NCBI RefSeq assembly: GCF_003843875.1
Contig: NZ_RKRF01000007.1
Location: 496,001 to 560,000, forward strand
Origin: Aquisalibacillus elongatus
Lineage (GTDB): Bacteria > Bacillota > Bacilli > Bacillales > Alkalibacillaceae
DNA: 64,000 nucleotides
Reading direction: 5' to 3'
The position numbers and the translations under genes are program-made. The first letter of the stretch is position 1; each line of letters opens with the position of its first letter. The notes under the pieces were generated by a model that saw nothing but the letters and a program-made list of their open reading frames with translations, was not told the origin of the DNA and ran no database searches. Below are positions 28,479 through 36,919 of the stretch, piece after piece.

Positions 28479-28598
28479 ATGAATAATTCAAATAATAAGG
28501 TTTATTTATTAGAGGCATTAGAGCGATTAGAAGTTGAATTAGAACACCTTCGAAAACGGATGCAGCTTGTTAATCCTGACTTAAAAAAGAAATCATAG
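28479..28598 (+). CDS. 39-aa coiled-coil small protein
   Basis: Short ORF with a near-perfect ribosome site AAAGGAGGGG six bases before ATG 28479. It encodes 39 residues, mostly a charged amphipathic helix (LLEALERLEVELEHLRKRMQ), ending PDLKKKS. It lies between yppC and yppE. The helix loosely recalls short Spo0E-like regulators, but the SQ-x-LD signature of that family is absent. Strong start signal and locus support translation; function unknown. Confidence 0.65.
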   Translation: MNNSNNKVYLLEALERLEVELEHLRKRMQLVNPDLKKKS

Positions 28599-28649
28599 CA
28601 TATCACCGAAATTCATGATAAAGTAGGTCGTGAAAAGTAGGTGATTTAT

Positions 28650-29003
28650 ATGGATGCGTTTTTACAATTAACTGATGAAATTCTCAATCATGATTTGGAA
28701 CGAATCCACCATCGGTATTTTTATGAGAGAAAATTCGACCGTAAAATTTATGATGATTTTAATCAGATGAAGGAAGAAGCTAATCCTGTGTTTGATAAAA
28801 TTGAAAGATGGGAAACGGACGCAAATGAGTTAGTCCATAAACTTCCATTGTTTCCTAACCAAATTAAAAACACTAAAGATAACTTAGAGATTATGGTTTT
28901 ACACAGTTATTTTAATGATGTAAGAAAAAAGCGCTTTGTTGAGCTATACCAATCAGTAAAATATAATTTAGATATTATAATGGACGAATTTAAGACAGAA
29001 TAG
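28650..29003 (+). CDS. yppE: DUF1798 family protein YppE
   Basis: 117-residue all-alpha protein of the YppE/DUF1798 family (QLTDEILNHDLERIHHRY, then NQIKNTKDNLEIMVLHSYF). ATG 28650 has AGTAGGTGAT upstream; the GTG at 28641 lies inside it. Followed after 11 bases by cdd. Role unknown; conserved in the ypp cluster. Confidence 0.82.
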   Translation: MDAFLQLTDEILNHDLERIHHRYFYERKFDRKIYDDFNQMKEEANPVFDKIERWETDANELVHKLPLFPNQIKNTKDNLEIMVLHSYFNDVRKKRFVELYQSVKYNLDIIMDEFKTE

Positions 29004-29014
29004 GGGAGTGCAGA

Positions 29015-29425
29015 ATGAACGAAGATAAATTAATGGAACAAGCAAAATCCATGCTACAACAGGCATATGTACCTTATTCCAGATTTCCTGTAGGTGCAGC
29101 TTTACTAACTGATGATGGTAAAGTTTATAAAGGGTGTAATATTGAGAATGCAGCTTTCCCTGTTAGTTGTTGTGCAGAAAGAGTTGCGATCTTTAAAGCA
29201 ATCTCTGAAGGGGAACGTAATTTTAATTCAATGGCAGTAATCGCTAACACAGATAGACCAGTACCACCATGTGGTTCATGTAGACAAGTCATGAGTGAAT
29301 TTTTTAATCAAGATATGACTGTTTTGATTGGAAATCGTGATGGTGAAATGAAAGAAGTGACGGTTAAAGAATTACTTCCTTTTTCATTTAATCAAGATGA
29401 TTTAACTGATGGACAGGAAAATTAA
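29015..29425 (+). CDS. cdd: cytidine deaminase
   Basis: Zinc enzyme deaminating cytidine and deoxycytidine in pyrimidine salvage. 136 residues; zinc ligands Cys53 with catalytic Glu55 (CCAERVA), Cys86 and Cys89 (PCGSCRQ). AGGGGAG precedes the ATG. In B. subtilis cdd sits with dgkA/era elsewhere, so its place behind yppE is different. A strong terminator follows. Confidence 0.95.
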   Translation: MNEDKLMEQAKSMLQQAYVPYSRFPVGAALLTDDGKVYKGCNIENAAFPVSCCAERVAIFKAISEGERNFNSMAVIANTDRPVPPCGSCRQVMSEFFNQDMTVLIGNRDGEMKEVTVKELLPFSFNQDDLTDGQEN

Positions 29426-29437
29426 TGCAAAAACATG

Positions 29438-29467
29438 AAAGAGCTAGTACAAACTAGCTCTTTTTTT
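29438..29467 (+). terminator. terminator after cdd
   Basis: Stem AAAGAGCTAGT (29438-29448) / ACTAGCTCTTT (29453-29463), the U-tract running to 29467. The ypsA promoter begins on its last bases. Confidence 0.85.
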
Positions 29468-29475
29468 GATATACT
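29467..29475 (+). promoter_or_regulatory. extended -10 promoter giving a leaderless ypsA transcript
   Basis: TGATATACT (TGn-TATACT). Six bases separate the -10 from the A of the ypsA start codon at 29482, so the predicted transcription start coincides with the ATG. No Shine-Dalgarno can fit. Confidence 0.5.
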
Positions 29476-29481
29476 ATACAT

Positions 29482-30045
29482 ATGGAAATTAAATCAATTA
29501 CCATTACAGGTTATAAGCCATATGAATTAAACATTTTTAGTGAAAAAGATGAAAAGACTCTGATCATTAAAGAGGCTATTAGAAGGAAACTAATACCTTT
29601 TCTTGAAGAAGGATTAGAGTGGGTAGTCCTATCAGGTCAACAAGGCGTAGAAACTTGGTCATTTGAGGTATTACAATCCTTAAAAGAAGAATATAATGTA
29701 AAAGTTGCAATTATTCCGCCATTTGTTGACCAAGAAAAGGTTTGGAAAGAAGACAAGCAACAGGCTTACCAACAAATGATACAACAAGCAGATTTTTATC
29801 AACCATTATCTAATAAAACTTATGAAGGCCCTAAGCAATTTTTTGTAAAGAACAAATGGATTATTGAAAAAACAGATGGATGTATTTTACTTTATGAAGA
29901 AGAGTTTGGTGGTTCACCACAATACTTCTATGATTTAGCATTAAAGTATCAAGAAAAGTTTCCATACGAGTTAACCGTTATTAATTCATTTGATTTAGAT
30001 GATCTAGCTCGGGAAATTCAGGAATTAAATCAAAGTGATTTTTAA
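29482..30045 (+). CDS. ypsA: YpsA, SLOG/DUF1273 family protein
   Basis: 187-residue Rossmann-like SLOG-superfamily protein. Relatives in B. subtilis and S. aureus affect cell division, and gpsB directly downstream supports such a role. N-terminal nucleotide-binding pattern TGYKPYEL, then [12 protein letters not shown] and the late [13 protein letters not shown]. The ATG at 29482 aligns with the family's N-terminus, and no in-frame alternative start exists before TGYKP. It has no ribosome site; see the promoter entry. Confidence 0.9.
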   Translation: MEIKSITITGYKPYELNIFSEKDEKTLIIKEAIRRKLIPFLEEGLEWVVLSGQQGVETWSFEVLQSLKEEYNVKVAIIPPFVDQEKVWKEDKQQAYQQMIQQADFYQPLSNKTYEGPKQFFVKNKWIIEKTDGCILLYEEEFGGSPQYFYDLALKYQEKFPYELTVINSFDLDDLAREIQELNQSDF

Positions 30046-30064
30046 GGGTAATAGGAGGGTTCTC

Positions 30065-30364
30065 ATGAAAATCAATTTTACGAGTCAAGAAATTTTGGAC
30101 AAAGAGTTTAAAACTACTATTAGAGGTTATAATCAAGATGAGGTTGATGAATTTTTAGATTTAGTTATTCAGGATTATGAGACATTTCAAAAGGAAATTA
30201 ATGCTTTAAAGGAAGAGAATAAACGACTTAAATCAAACTCACAAACTAACAATGCTTCAACCTCTCAGCGTACTCAAACGACAGGACAAGTCAACTATGA
30301 CGTTCTTCAACGTTTGTCTAACTTAGAGAAAGCGGTGTTTGGAAGTAAGTATAATGAATCCTAA
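30065..30364 (+). CDS. gpsB: cell division regulator GpsB
   Basis: 99-residue DivIVA-like protein that coordinates PBP1 (PonA) and the divisome. The N-terminal DivIVA/GpsB lipid-binding motif [20 protein letters not shown] (residues ~13-32) leads into a coiled coil (~33-66), a Ser/Thr/Asn/Gln linker and the small C-terminal helix [19 protein letters not shown] 30065 follows AGGAGGGT; an in-frame start at 30035 overlaps ypsA. Conserved ypsA-gpsB-rnpB order. Confidence 0.94.
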   Translation: MKINFTSQEILDKEFKTTIRGYNQDEVDEFLDLVIQDYETFQKEINALKEENKRLKSNSQTNNASTSQRTQTTGQVNYDVLQRLSNLEKAVFGSKYNES

Positions 30365-30409
30365 TGCCAATCTTTGCTAATGCGAGCATGATGAACTTAT
30401 GTTAAAATC

Positions 30410-30415
30410 TATAAT
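30410..30415 (+). promoter_or_regulatory. -10 element for rnpB
   Basis: TATAAT about 21 bases before the predicted 5' end of RNase P RNA. No good -35 at 16-18 bp is visible, so the assignment rests on the -10 and position. Confidence 0.35.
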
Positions 30416-30436
30416 TCAGGCATAAATAAGATGAAA

Positions 30437-30835
30437 GTAAGAGCTTGCATAACCGCTCTGTTATACAGAGAGGAAAGTCCATGCTCACACAGGCTGAGAT
30501 GCTTGTAGTGTTCGTGCTTGACGAAACCATAAGTCAAGGGAGTTAGCATCTGCTAATTTACGGCAGGGAAACAATCTAAGTCCTTTTGGATAAGATTGAA
30601 TTACCTTTAAAGTGCCACAGTGACGTATTTTGATTGGAAACAATCAAAGTGGAACGCGGTAAACCCCACGAGTGAGCAACCCAAACGATGGTAGGGGCAC
30701 TTTTTGCAGGGAATTCAACCTAGCAAAAAGGTAAGTCATTTGACTTGCAGATAGATGGTTATGGCTGGAGTACGAGGTTGACCACCGTTTGTAGTACAAA
30801 GGTACAGAACATGGCTTACAAAGCTCTTGCGGGTC
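30437..30835 (+). ncRNA. rnpB: RNase P RNA, type B (Bacillus type)
   Basis: Catalytic RNA of RNase P. Recognised by the universally conserved blocks GAGGAAAGTCCATGCTC near the 5' end, AAAGTGCCACAGTGACG, GTGGAACGCGGTAAACCCC, GAATTCAACC and the 3' block AGATAGATGGTTATGG...GTACGAGG. P1 pairs AGAGCTT near 30440 with AAGCTCT near 30821. These match the type B layout of low-GC Gram-positives. It fills the gap between gpsB and ypsC, so no protein is expected there. Confidence 0.95.
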
Positions 30836-30891
30836 TCATCTTGTTTATGCCTTACATATTATGGGATGTTTTTTTGAAAGGGATGGAAACG

Positions 30892-32019
30892 TTGTCACAA
30901 CCAATTACACTAATTGCAACAGCAGCAATGGGTTTAGAAGGAATCGTCAAAAATGAAGTACAAGAACTAGGATATGATCAAGTCAAAACAGAAAACGGAC
31001 GCGTTCTATTCGAAAGTGATTTATCAGGCATTGCGAGAAGTAATTTATGGCTTCGTACAGCAGATCGTGTAAAGTTATTAATGGGTGAATTTGATGCTTA
31101 TACATTTGATCAATTATTTGAACAAACTAAAGCTTTACCTTGGGAGGAATGGATCTCTAAGGATGGCTTTATACACGTTGTTGGCAAATCACATAAATCG
31201 AAACTATATTCTGTTCCAGATTGCCAATCCATAGTGAAAAAAGCAATTGTTTCACGTTTACAAGAAGCCTATCATATTAATTCACGGCTAGAAGAATCTG
31301 GTGCTAGATATAAAGTAGAAGTTGCCATTTTAAAAGACCGTGTCACATTATCAATGGACACATCTGGTTCTGGATTACATAAACGAGGTTACCGAGTTGG
31401 ACAAGGAGATGCTCCGCTAAAAGAAACACTTGCTGCCGCCTTAGTCAAATTAACTAACTGGTCGCCAGAATATCCATTAATTGATCCTTTCGCTGGTTCG
31501 GGTACAATTCCGATCGAAGCAGCATTAATCGGACAAAATATAGCGCCTGGATTTAATCGTGAATTTTCAGCTGAAGAGTGGGGTTCAGTACCGAATACTA
31601 TATGGGAACAAGCATTGGAAGAAGCAGAAGACTTAGCTAATTACGATCAACCACTTGATATAATAGGGTCTGATATTAGCCATGAGCTTGTAGACATTGC
31701 GAAACAAAATGCCATGGAAGCCGGATTGGCTGACTTAGTTAAATGGAAACAGATGAGAGTTCAAGACCTTAACCCGAAAGAAGAAAAAGGATATTTAATA
31801 GGTAATCCTCCGTATGGCGAGAGAATGGGTGAACAGGAAGTTGTTGAGGACATCTATCAAAGCTTAGGTCGTATTATGGCTTCATATCCTAAATGGAGCG
31901 TATATGTGATGACGTCTTATGAAGATTTTGAAGAGCATTACGGCCAAAAAGCAACGAAAAAACGCAAATTATTTAACGGCTTCATTCGTACTGATTACTA
32001 TCAGTACTTTGGCAAATAA
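30892..32019 (+). CDS. ypsC: THUMP-domain 23S rRNA N2-guanine methyltransferase (RlmL-like), YpsC
   Basis: SAM-dependent RNA methyltransferase: an N-terminal ferredoxin-like/THUMP RNA-binding part (~1-150, starting TLIATAAMGLEGIVK), then a class I methyltransferase with DPFAGSGTIPIEAALI (SAM site) and catalytic NPPY at 305-308 in GNPPYGERMG. TTG 30892 is nine bases after GAAAGGG; ATG 30883 is possible but touches that site. The longer in-frame start at 30745 runs into rnpB and is rejected. rnpB-ypsC adjacency is conserved. Confidence 0.92.
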   Translation: MSQPITLIATAAMGLEGIVKNEVQELGYDQVKTENGRVLFESDLSGIARSNLWLRTADRVKLLMGEFDAYTFDQLFEQTKALPWEEWISKDGFIHVVGKSHKSKLYSVPDCQSIVKKAIVSRLQEAYHINSRLEESGARYKVEVAILKDRVTLSMDTSGSGLHKRGYRVGQGDAPLKETLAAALVKLTNWSPEYPLIDPFAGSGTIPIEAALIGQNIAPGFNREFSAEEWGSVPNTIWEQALEEAEDLANYDQPLDIIGSDISHELVDIAKQNAMEAGLADLVKWKQMRVQDLNPKEEKGYLIGNPPYGERMGEQEVVEDIYQSLGRIMASYPKWSVYVMTSYEDFEEHYGQKATKKRKLFNGFIRTDYYQYFGK

Positions 32020-32039
32020 AAATAAAAGGGAGAGATTAA

Positions 32040-33542
32040 ATGAGTACAGTAGCTAAAACATCTTTACAAGAAGATTTTTTTGAATATTACAAACAAATCG
32101 AATCTTATGAAGAAGCTATTAAGCTAATGGCATGGGATCTTAGAACAAAAGCACCTAAAAAAGGGGTGCAACGTCGTTCTGAGACATTATCGTTCTTATC
32201 TCAAAAAGTACACGAACTCAAAACATCTGATCAAATAAAGTCTTACATAGACCAGCTTAGAGATACAGAAGATCCAGTAGTTAAACGTTCCATTGAATTA
32301 GTTGAAAAGGATTATAATAAAACAAAAAAGATTCCTGTTGATGAATTTAAAGAATTTGTTGAATTAACGTCACAAGCAGAATCCGTTTGGTCAGAAGCTA
32401 GAGAGAAGTCTGATTTTGAGCTGTTTCGCCCATATTTAGAGAAGATTGTTGATTTTAATATAAAATTCGCTGAGTACTGGGGTTATAAAGACAATCGCTA
32501 TGATGCATTATTAGATGGGTTTGAACCAGGTGTTACAGTACAAACACTAGACCAAGTCTTTCCGAAGTTAAGAAAAGACCTTGGTGATTTAATTCATAAA
32601 GTTAATCAATCAACGAATCAGCCTAACACTGAACAAATCCTTAAGCACTTTCCAAAAGAAAAACAAGAACAATTCGCTCTTAAGGTTCTTGAGAAAATGG
32701 GTTATGATTTCGAGGCTGGTCGTCTAGATGAGACGGTTCACCCGTTTGCGATTAACATAAATCATGATGATGTAAGAGTAACGACGCGTTATGACGAACA
32801 AGATTTTCGTATGGCTGTTTTTGGTACGATTCATGAAGGTGGACATGCATTATACGAACAAGGCCTTAATAGAGACATGTACGACACACCAGTTGGTAAC
32901 TCTGTATCAATGGGAATACACGAATCTCAATCGTTATTCTGGGAGAACTTTGTCGGACGTAATGAAACATTTTGGGAAGAGTTTTATGATCTTTTCTTAG
33001 CATACGCACCAGACTCATTTAAAGGACTTCCAAAAGATGAATTCTACCGAGCTGTAAATGAAGTTAAACCAACATTTATACGTATTGAAGCAGATGAAAT
33101 GACTTATCCGCTTCACATAATGATTCGATATGAACTTGAAAAAGGATTAATTAATGAGGAAATTGAGGTTAAAGATTTACCGAAATTATGGAATGATAAA
33201 ATGGAAGAGTATTTAGGCATTAGACCTGAACAAGATGCTGACGGTGTTTTACAAGATGTTCACTGGTCAGGCGGAGATTTCGGTTACTTCCCGTCGTATG
33301 CGCTAGGGTACATGTATGGTGCTCAAATCCGGACAGCCTTAAATCATTCAGTCAGTATCGATGACTGCATTAAAAATAATGATTTAGCACCAATTAAAGA
33401 TTGGTTGAATGAAAATATCCACCAAAAAGGAAGTATGTTAGAACCACTAGACTTATTAAAAGAAGTTACTGGTGAAGGCTTAAATCCTGATCATCTTGTC
33501 AACTATCTAGACGAGAAATACGGAAAAATTTATAAATGGTAA
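32040..33542 (+). CDS. ypwA: M32 family metallocarboxypeptidase YpwA
   Basis: Thermostable carboxypeptidase 1 (Taq-type) family, releasing C-terminal residues from peptides in the cytoplasm. 500 residues, nearly all alpha; zinc motif HEGGH at 265-269 (TIHEGGHALYEQG), then SVSMGIHESQS, and the third-ligand region with GIRPEQDADGVLQDVHW as family signature. GGGAGAG precedes ATG 32040. B. subtilis ypwA is also in this region. Confidence 0.95.
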   Translation: MSTVAKTSLQEDFFEYYKQIESYEEAIKLMAWDLRTKAPKKGVQRRSETLSFLSQKVHELKTSDQIKSYIDQLRDTEDPVVKRSIELVEKDYNKTKKIPVDEFKEFVELTSQAESVWSEAREKSDFELFRPYLEKIVDFNIKFAEYWGYKDNRYDALLDGFEPGVTVQTLDQVFPKLRKDLGDLIHKVNQSTNQPNTEQILKHFPKEKQEQFALKVLEKMGYDFEAGRLDETVHPFAININHDDVRVTTRYDEQDFRMAVFGTIHEGGHALYEQGLNRDMYDTPVGNSVSMGIHESQSLFWENFVGRNETFWEEFYDLFLAYAPDSFKGLPKDEFYRAVNEVKPTFIRIEADEMTYPLHIMIRYELEKGLINEEIEVKDLPKLWNDKMEEYLGIRPEQDADGVLQDVHWSGGDFGYFPSYALGYMYGAQIRTALNHSVSIDDCIKNNDLAPIKDWLNENIHQKGSMLEPLDLLKEVTGEGLNPDHLVNYLDEKYGKIYKW

Positions 33543-33549
33543 AAACTTG

Positions 33550-33580
33550 AGGCTATTCGTTCTATGAATAGCCTTATTTC
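33550..33580 (+). terminator. terminator after ypwA
   Basis: 9-bp stem AGGCTATTC (33550-33558) / GAATAGCCT (33566-33574), tail TATTTC. Confidence 0.6.
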
Positions 33581-33604
33581 ACATGCAAAGGAGAGTGTTT
33601 AATA

Positions 33605-34384
33605 ATGGAATCGTATCTTCCTAATTTTAATTTAGAGGGAAAATTATCGGTTATTACTGGTGCAACAAAAGGGATAGGTCGAGCTATTGCGTTTGCTTAC
33701 GCGGAATCTGGATCAGACGTCATATTAATAGCCCGTAATGAAGAGGACCTAATTGTGACATCCCAAACAATCGAAGAAAACTTCGGTGTTAAAACTTATA
33801 CAATTGCATCATCTGTTATGAATTTAGATTATATAATAAATCACCTGTCCGAGATAACAGAAGGCCAGGGAATTGATATCTTAGTCAACAATGCTGGTAT
33901 GAATATTCGTAGTGAAGCACTAGATGTAAAAGAAGATGAATATCAACAAATCATAGATACGAATATGAAAAGCGCATTGTTCTTATCAAAATTTGCAGCT
34001 CAAAATATGTTAGACCACAAGAAGAAAGGTAAAATCATAAACATCTCATCCGTCGCTGGACAAACTGCGTTAAGAACGGGCGTTGTATACGCCATGACAA
34101 AAGCGGGGCTTATTCAAATGACGAAAACATTATCAATGGAGTGGGGTAAACACGGCATTAATGTCAATGCTATTGGTCCTTGGTATTTTCCAACATCACT
34201 GACTGAAAAATTGCTTCAAGATAAACAATACGTACAAGATATTGTTGCCCGTACCCCACTTAAACGTATCGGAAAACTTGAAGAAATTGCAGGACCAGCT
34301 GTTTTCTTGGCGTCGGATGCAAGTAATTATATGACCGGTCAAACATTAATGGTGGATGGTGGAATGACGATCTATGGTTTCTAA
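33605..34384 (+). CDS. SDR family oxidoreductase
   Basis: Short-chain dehydrogenase/reductase, 259 residues. NAD(P)-binding TGATKGIG at 18-25, NNAG at 95-98, catalytic Ser149, Tyr162 and Lys166 (YAMTK), and the C-terminal DGGMTIYGF. Best resemblance is to gluconate 5-dehydrogenase/3-oxoacyl reductase-type SDRs; the substrate cannot be told from sequence. AAAGGAGAG precedes ATG 33605. It directly heads the type III PKS operon (78 bp gap to the PKS start, no terminator), so it may reduce a precursor or product of that pathway (inference). Confidence 0.88.
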   Translation: MESYLPNFNLEGKLSVITGATKGIGRAIAFAYAESGSDVILIARNEEDLIVTSQTIEENFGVKTYTIASSVMNLDYIINHLSEITEGQGIDILVNNAGMNIRSEALDVKEDEYQQIIDTNMKSALFLSKFAAQNMLDHKKKGKIINISSVAGQTALRTGVVYAMTKAGLIQMTKTLSMEWGKHGINVNAIGPWYFPTSLTEKLLQDKQYVQDIVARTPLKRIGKLEEIAGPAVFLASDASNYMTGQTLMVDGGMTIYGF

Positions 34385-34462
34385 TCGTATAAAATTATGG
34401 CTAAAGGAAACGGTAATAATAGGAAATTTATAACTCTAAATGATCAGAAGGTGACCTACAGA

Positions 34463-35527
34463 ATGTCCGTTATCTATAGTATTGGAACAGCAGTACCTGA
34501 ACACGAGTTAAAACAAGATCAAGCGAAAGAATTAGTTCAAGAATTACTACCTAACCGTAGACTATCTAAATATCTGGCTGTTTTTGATTCAGCAAACATC
34601 GACCAGCGTTATTTCGCAGCAGAACCTAAGTGGTTTCAGAAGAGACATGGACTAGAAGAGCGTCATCAACTGTTCTTAAATCATGGAACTGACCTGGCAG
34701 AAGAGGCTGTCTTAGATTCATTGAAAAATACAAATCTAAAATTGGAAGACATTGATGCTATTATCACAGTAACGAGTACAGGTATTTTAACTCCACCTCT
34801 TGAAGTTCATTTACTAAATAGGCTTCCCTTTAATGATTCAATCAAAAGATACCCTTTTTTTGGACTAGGTTGTGCTGGTGGTGGGGTGGCCCTATCACGT
34901 GCTCATGAATATTTGAAAGCCAACCCAACTCATGCCGTTATGGTCGTTTCGGTAGAATTAGCAAGTGTCGCTTTTCACCATGATGCATTAGACCAACAAA
35001 ATATCGTTGGAGCCGCTTTATTTTCTGATGGATCTGCTAGTGCTGTTTTACTTGGTGAAGAACATCGTTTGCTAAGTGATCAATCTGATTTTTATCTACA
35101 TATTAAAAACACGAGCTCAAAAGTCTTAGGAGATAGTATGGATGTGATGGGGTGGAATATCAGAGATGATGGGTTTTATGTCATTTTTGATACGGTTATA
35201 CCTAAGCTTATCCCTACTTTTTGGAAAAATCATTTAGATGAGTGTCTAGAACAGAATGAGCTCAACTTATCAGATTTTGAACACATTCTAGCTCATCCAG
35301 GTGGTCGAAAAGTTATTGAGGAAATTGAAAAAATTTTATCCAATCAACATTCTATTCAAACCTCAAAGAATATCTTAAGGCAGTACGGTAATATGTCTTC
35401 ACCGACGGTTTTATTTGTTATTAAGGATGCGTTAGAGAACGCTAAACTTCATTCTCCATATCATTTAATTACGGCATTGGGACCTGGATTCACATCTGAA
35501 ATTATTATCGCGGAGTGGAAGTCATGA
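34463..35527 (+). CDS. bpsA: type III polyketide synthase (alkylpyrone synthase, BpsA-like)
   Basis: Chalcone-synthase-superfamily enzyme of 354 residues. The catalytic triad is visible: Cys137 (FFGLGCAGGG), His278 (LAHPGG) and Asn310 (QYGNMSS). Bacterial relatives such as B. subtilis BpsA extend fatty acyl-CoAs with malonyl-CoA to triketide pyrones. ATG 34463 has AGAAGGTGA eight bases upstream; the in-frame ATG at 34397 has no ribosome site. ATGA overlap with the ICMT gene. Confidence 0.9.
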   Translation: MSVIYSIGTAVPEHELKQDQAKELVQELLPNRRLSKYLAVFDSANIDQRYFAAEPKWFQKRHGLEERHQLFLNHGTDLAEEAVLDSLKNTNLKLEDIDAIITVTSTGILTPPLEVHLLNRLPFNDSIKRYPFFGLGCAGGGVALSRAHEYLKANPTHAVMVVSVELASVAFHHDALDQQNIVGAALFSDGSASAVLLGEEHRLLSDQSDFYLHIKNTSSKVLGDSMDVMGWNIRDDGFYVIFDTVIPKLIPTFWKNHLDECLEQNELNLSDFEHILAHPGGRKVIEEIEKILSNQHSIQTSKNILRQYGNMSSPTVLFVIKDALENAKLHSPYHLITALGPGFTSEIIIAEWKS

Positions 35528-36051
35528 TCTATATCGTGTTGTCTTTATATTTTATACTTCTACGCCTTGTGGAGGTTATGGTTGCTAAATCGAATGAAAA
35601 ATTTCAAAAGCAGCGTGGGGCGATTGAGGTTAACGACCCTTATTACAAAGCTATTGTAATGACACACAGTTTATTTTTTATTGTTTTACTAACAGAAAGT
35701 TATATTGTTCATGAGTGGCAAAGAGACATCTCAATCGTCGTATTTACTTTACTAGTAATGGTTCAAGTATTAAGGTTTTGGACGTTGGCGTCATTAGGAC
35801 GATTTTGGAATACGAAGGTGATTGTATTACCGAGCGCGAATTTAGTCGTCAAAGGACCATATAAATGGATGAAACATCCAAATTATGTCATTGTTGGTTT
35901 AGAGTTTATTCTAATTCCGATTTTATTTTATTCATATGTTACAGCAACGGTATTTTTAAGCCTACATCTTTGGCTGATGACAAAACGTATTCCGCTTGAG
36001 AATCAGGCCTTACAAAAATTATCACCAAATAAAGGGAGAGATATAAGATGA
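35524..36051 (+). CDS. bpsB: ICMT-family membrane methyltransferase (BpsB-like)
   Basis: 175-residue integral membrane protein with four to five helices and the isoprenylcysteine carboxyl methyltransferase signature GPYKWMKHPNYV near the C-terminus, preceded by GRFWNTKV. In B. subtilis the homologue next to the type III PKS methylates the alkylpyrone hydroxyl. ATG 35524 overlaps the PKS stop (ATGA), and its own stop overlaps the rhodanese start in the same way. Confidence 0.88.
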   Translation: MIYIVLSLYFILLRLVEVMVAKSNEKFQKQRGAIEVNDPYYKAIVMTHSLFFIVLLTESYIVHEWQRDISIVVFTLLVMVQVLRFWTLASLGRFWNTKVIVLPSANLVVKGPYKWMKHPNYVIVGLEFILIPILFYSYVTATVFLSLHLWLMTKRIPLENQALQKLSPNKGRDIR

Positions 36052-36875
36052 TTGTATCGGTTAAAGAGGCATTCGAATTATACGAACAAGATCCTTCAAT
36101 CGTATTTGCTGATTGTCGATTTAGTCTGCAAGATCCGTCGTGGGGGAAGTCAGCTTACGATAAGCAACATATATCTAAAGCTGTCTATTTTGATTTAGAA
36201 GAAGACCTAAGCGGTAAAGTAGAAGAAATAGGAGGACGTCATCCTTTGCCACCACTTGATGCTTTCATTAAACGGCTAACTAATAGAGGAATAAACCAAC
36301 AAACTCCGGTTATTATATACGATCAGAATCGCGCTTTCGCTTCACGTATGTATTGGCTACTCAATCTAATTGGTCATCCGAAAGTGTATCTAATGAATGG
36401 TGGCTTAGAGGAATGGCTGGACCATGGATACCCTACCACTCAAAATAATACAGTAACTCAAAAGAATGATTATGGTTCATATAACGTTCACGAGTCATTA
36501 TTAGCAGATCAAGCCTATGTTAAAAAGCATAAAGACCAATCTGATGTAACGTTAATTGATTCAAGGAGTTATGAAAGATATATTGGGGCACATGAACCAA
36601 TTGACCATAAAGCAGGACATATACCTGGCGCAAAAAATTCAGAGTGGACAAATATTCTTGATGAAAATAAACGCTTCAAGACTAAAGAAGAATTACAAGC
36701 TTACTTTAGTCCATATCTAAATAAAAAAGAAATAATTGTCTATTGTGGCTCTGGTGTTACAGCTGCACCGAATGTCGTAGCGTTGTGGGAAGCTGGATTT
36801 TCTAATGTCCGCCTTTATGTAGGTAGCTTTAGTGATTGGATTAGCAATCCAGAGAATGAAATTGAGACAAGTTAA
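36048..36875 (+). CDS. tandem-rhodanese sulfurtransferase
   Basis: Thiosulfate or 3-mercaptopyruvate sulfurtransferase, 275 residues: an inactive N-terminal rhodanese domain (ADCRFSL, GGLEEWLDHGYPT) and an active C-terminal domain with Cys233 in YCGSGVTAA. The CGSGVTA loop is the form common in mercaptopyruvate-type enzymes. AAAGGGAGAG lies upstream. Coupled by ATGA to the ICMT gene, so it is co-translated with the PKS operon although sulfur is not a known part of alkylpyrone synthesis. Confidence 0.9.
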   Translation: MIVSVKEAFELYEQDPSIVFADCRFSLQDPSWGKSAYDKQHISKAVYFDLEEDLSGKVEEIGGRHPLPPLDAFIKRLTNRGINQQTPVIIYDQNRAFASRMYWLLNLIGHPKVYLMNGGLEEWLDHGYPTTQNNTVTQKNDYGSYNVHESLLADQAYVKKHKDQSDVTLIDSRSYERYIGAHEPIDHKAGHIPGAKNSEWTNILDENKRFKTKEELQAYFSPYLNKKEIIVYCGSGVTAAPNVVALWEAGFSNVRLYVGSFSDWISNPENEIETS

Positions 36876-36878
36876 AAT

Positions 36879-36917
36879 AAAACACCAGAACGAAAATAAA
36901 AATCGTTCTGGTGTTTT
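36879..36917. terminator. strong bidirectional terminator
   Basis: 15-bp perfect stem from AAAACACCAGAACGA (36879-36893) with its complement (36903-36917); A-rich before and T-rich after, serving the convergent rhodanese and ypdP genes. Confidence 0.85.
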
Positions 36918-36919
36918 GC

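Noticed and set aside
28479-28598. Calling the 39-aa ORF a Spo0E-like phosphatase.
   Set aside because: The SQ-x-LD signature is absent, so only a coiled-coil description is justified.
30745-30891. N-terminal extension of the ypsC frame.
   Set aside because: It lies within the 3' part of RNase P RNA and the short leader; family members begin at TLIATA, supporting the start near 30892.
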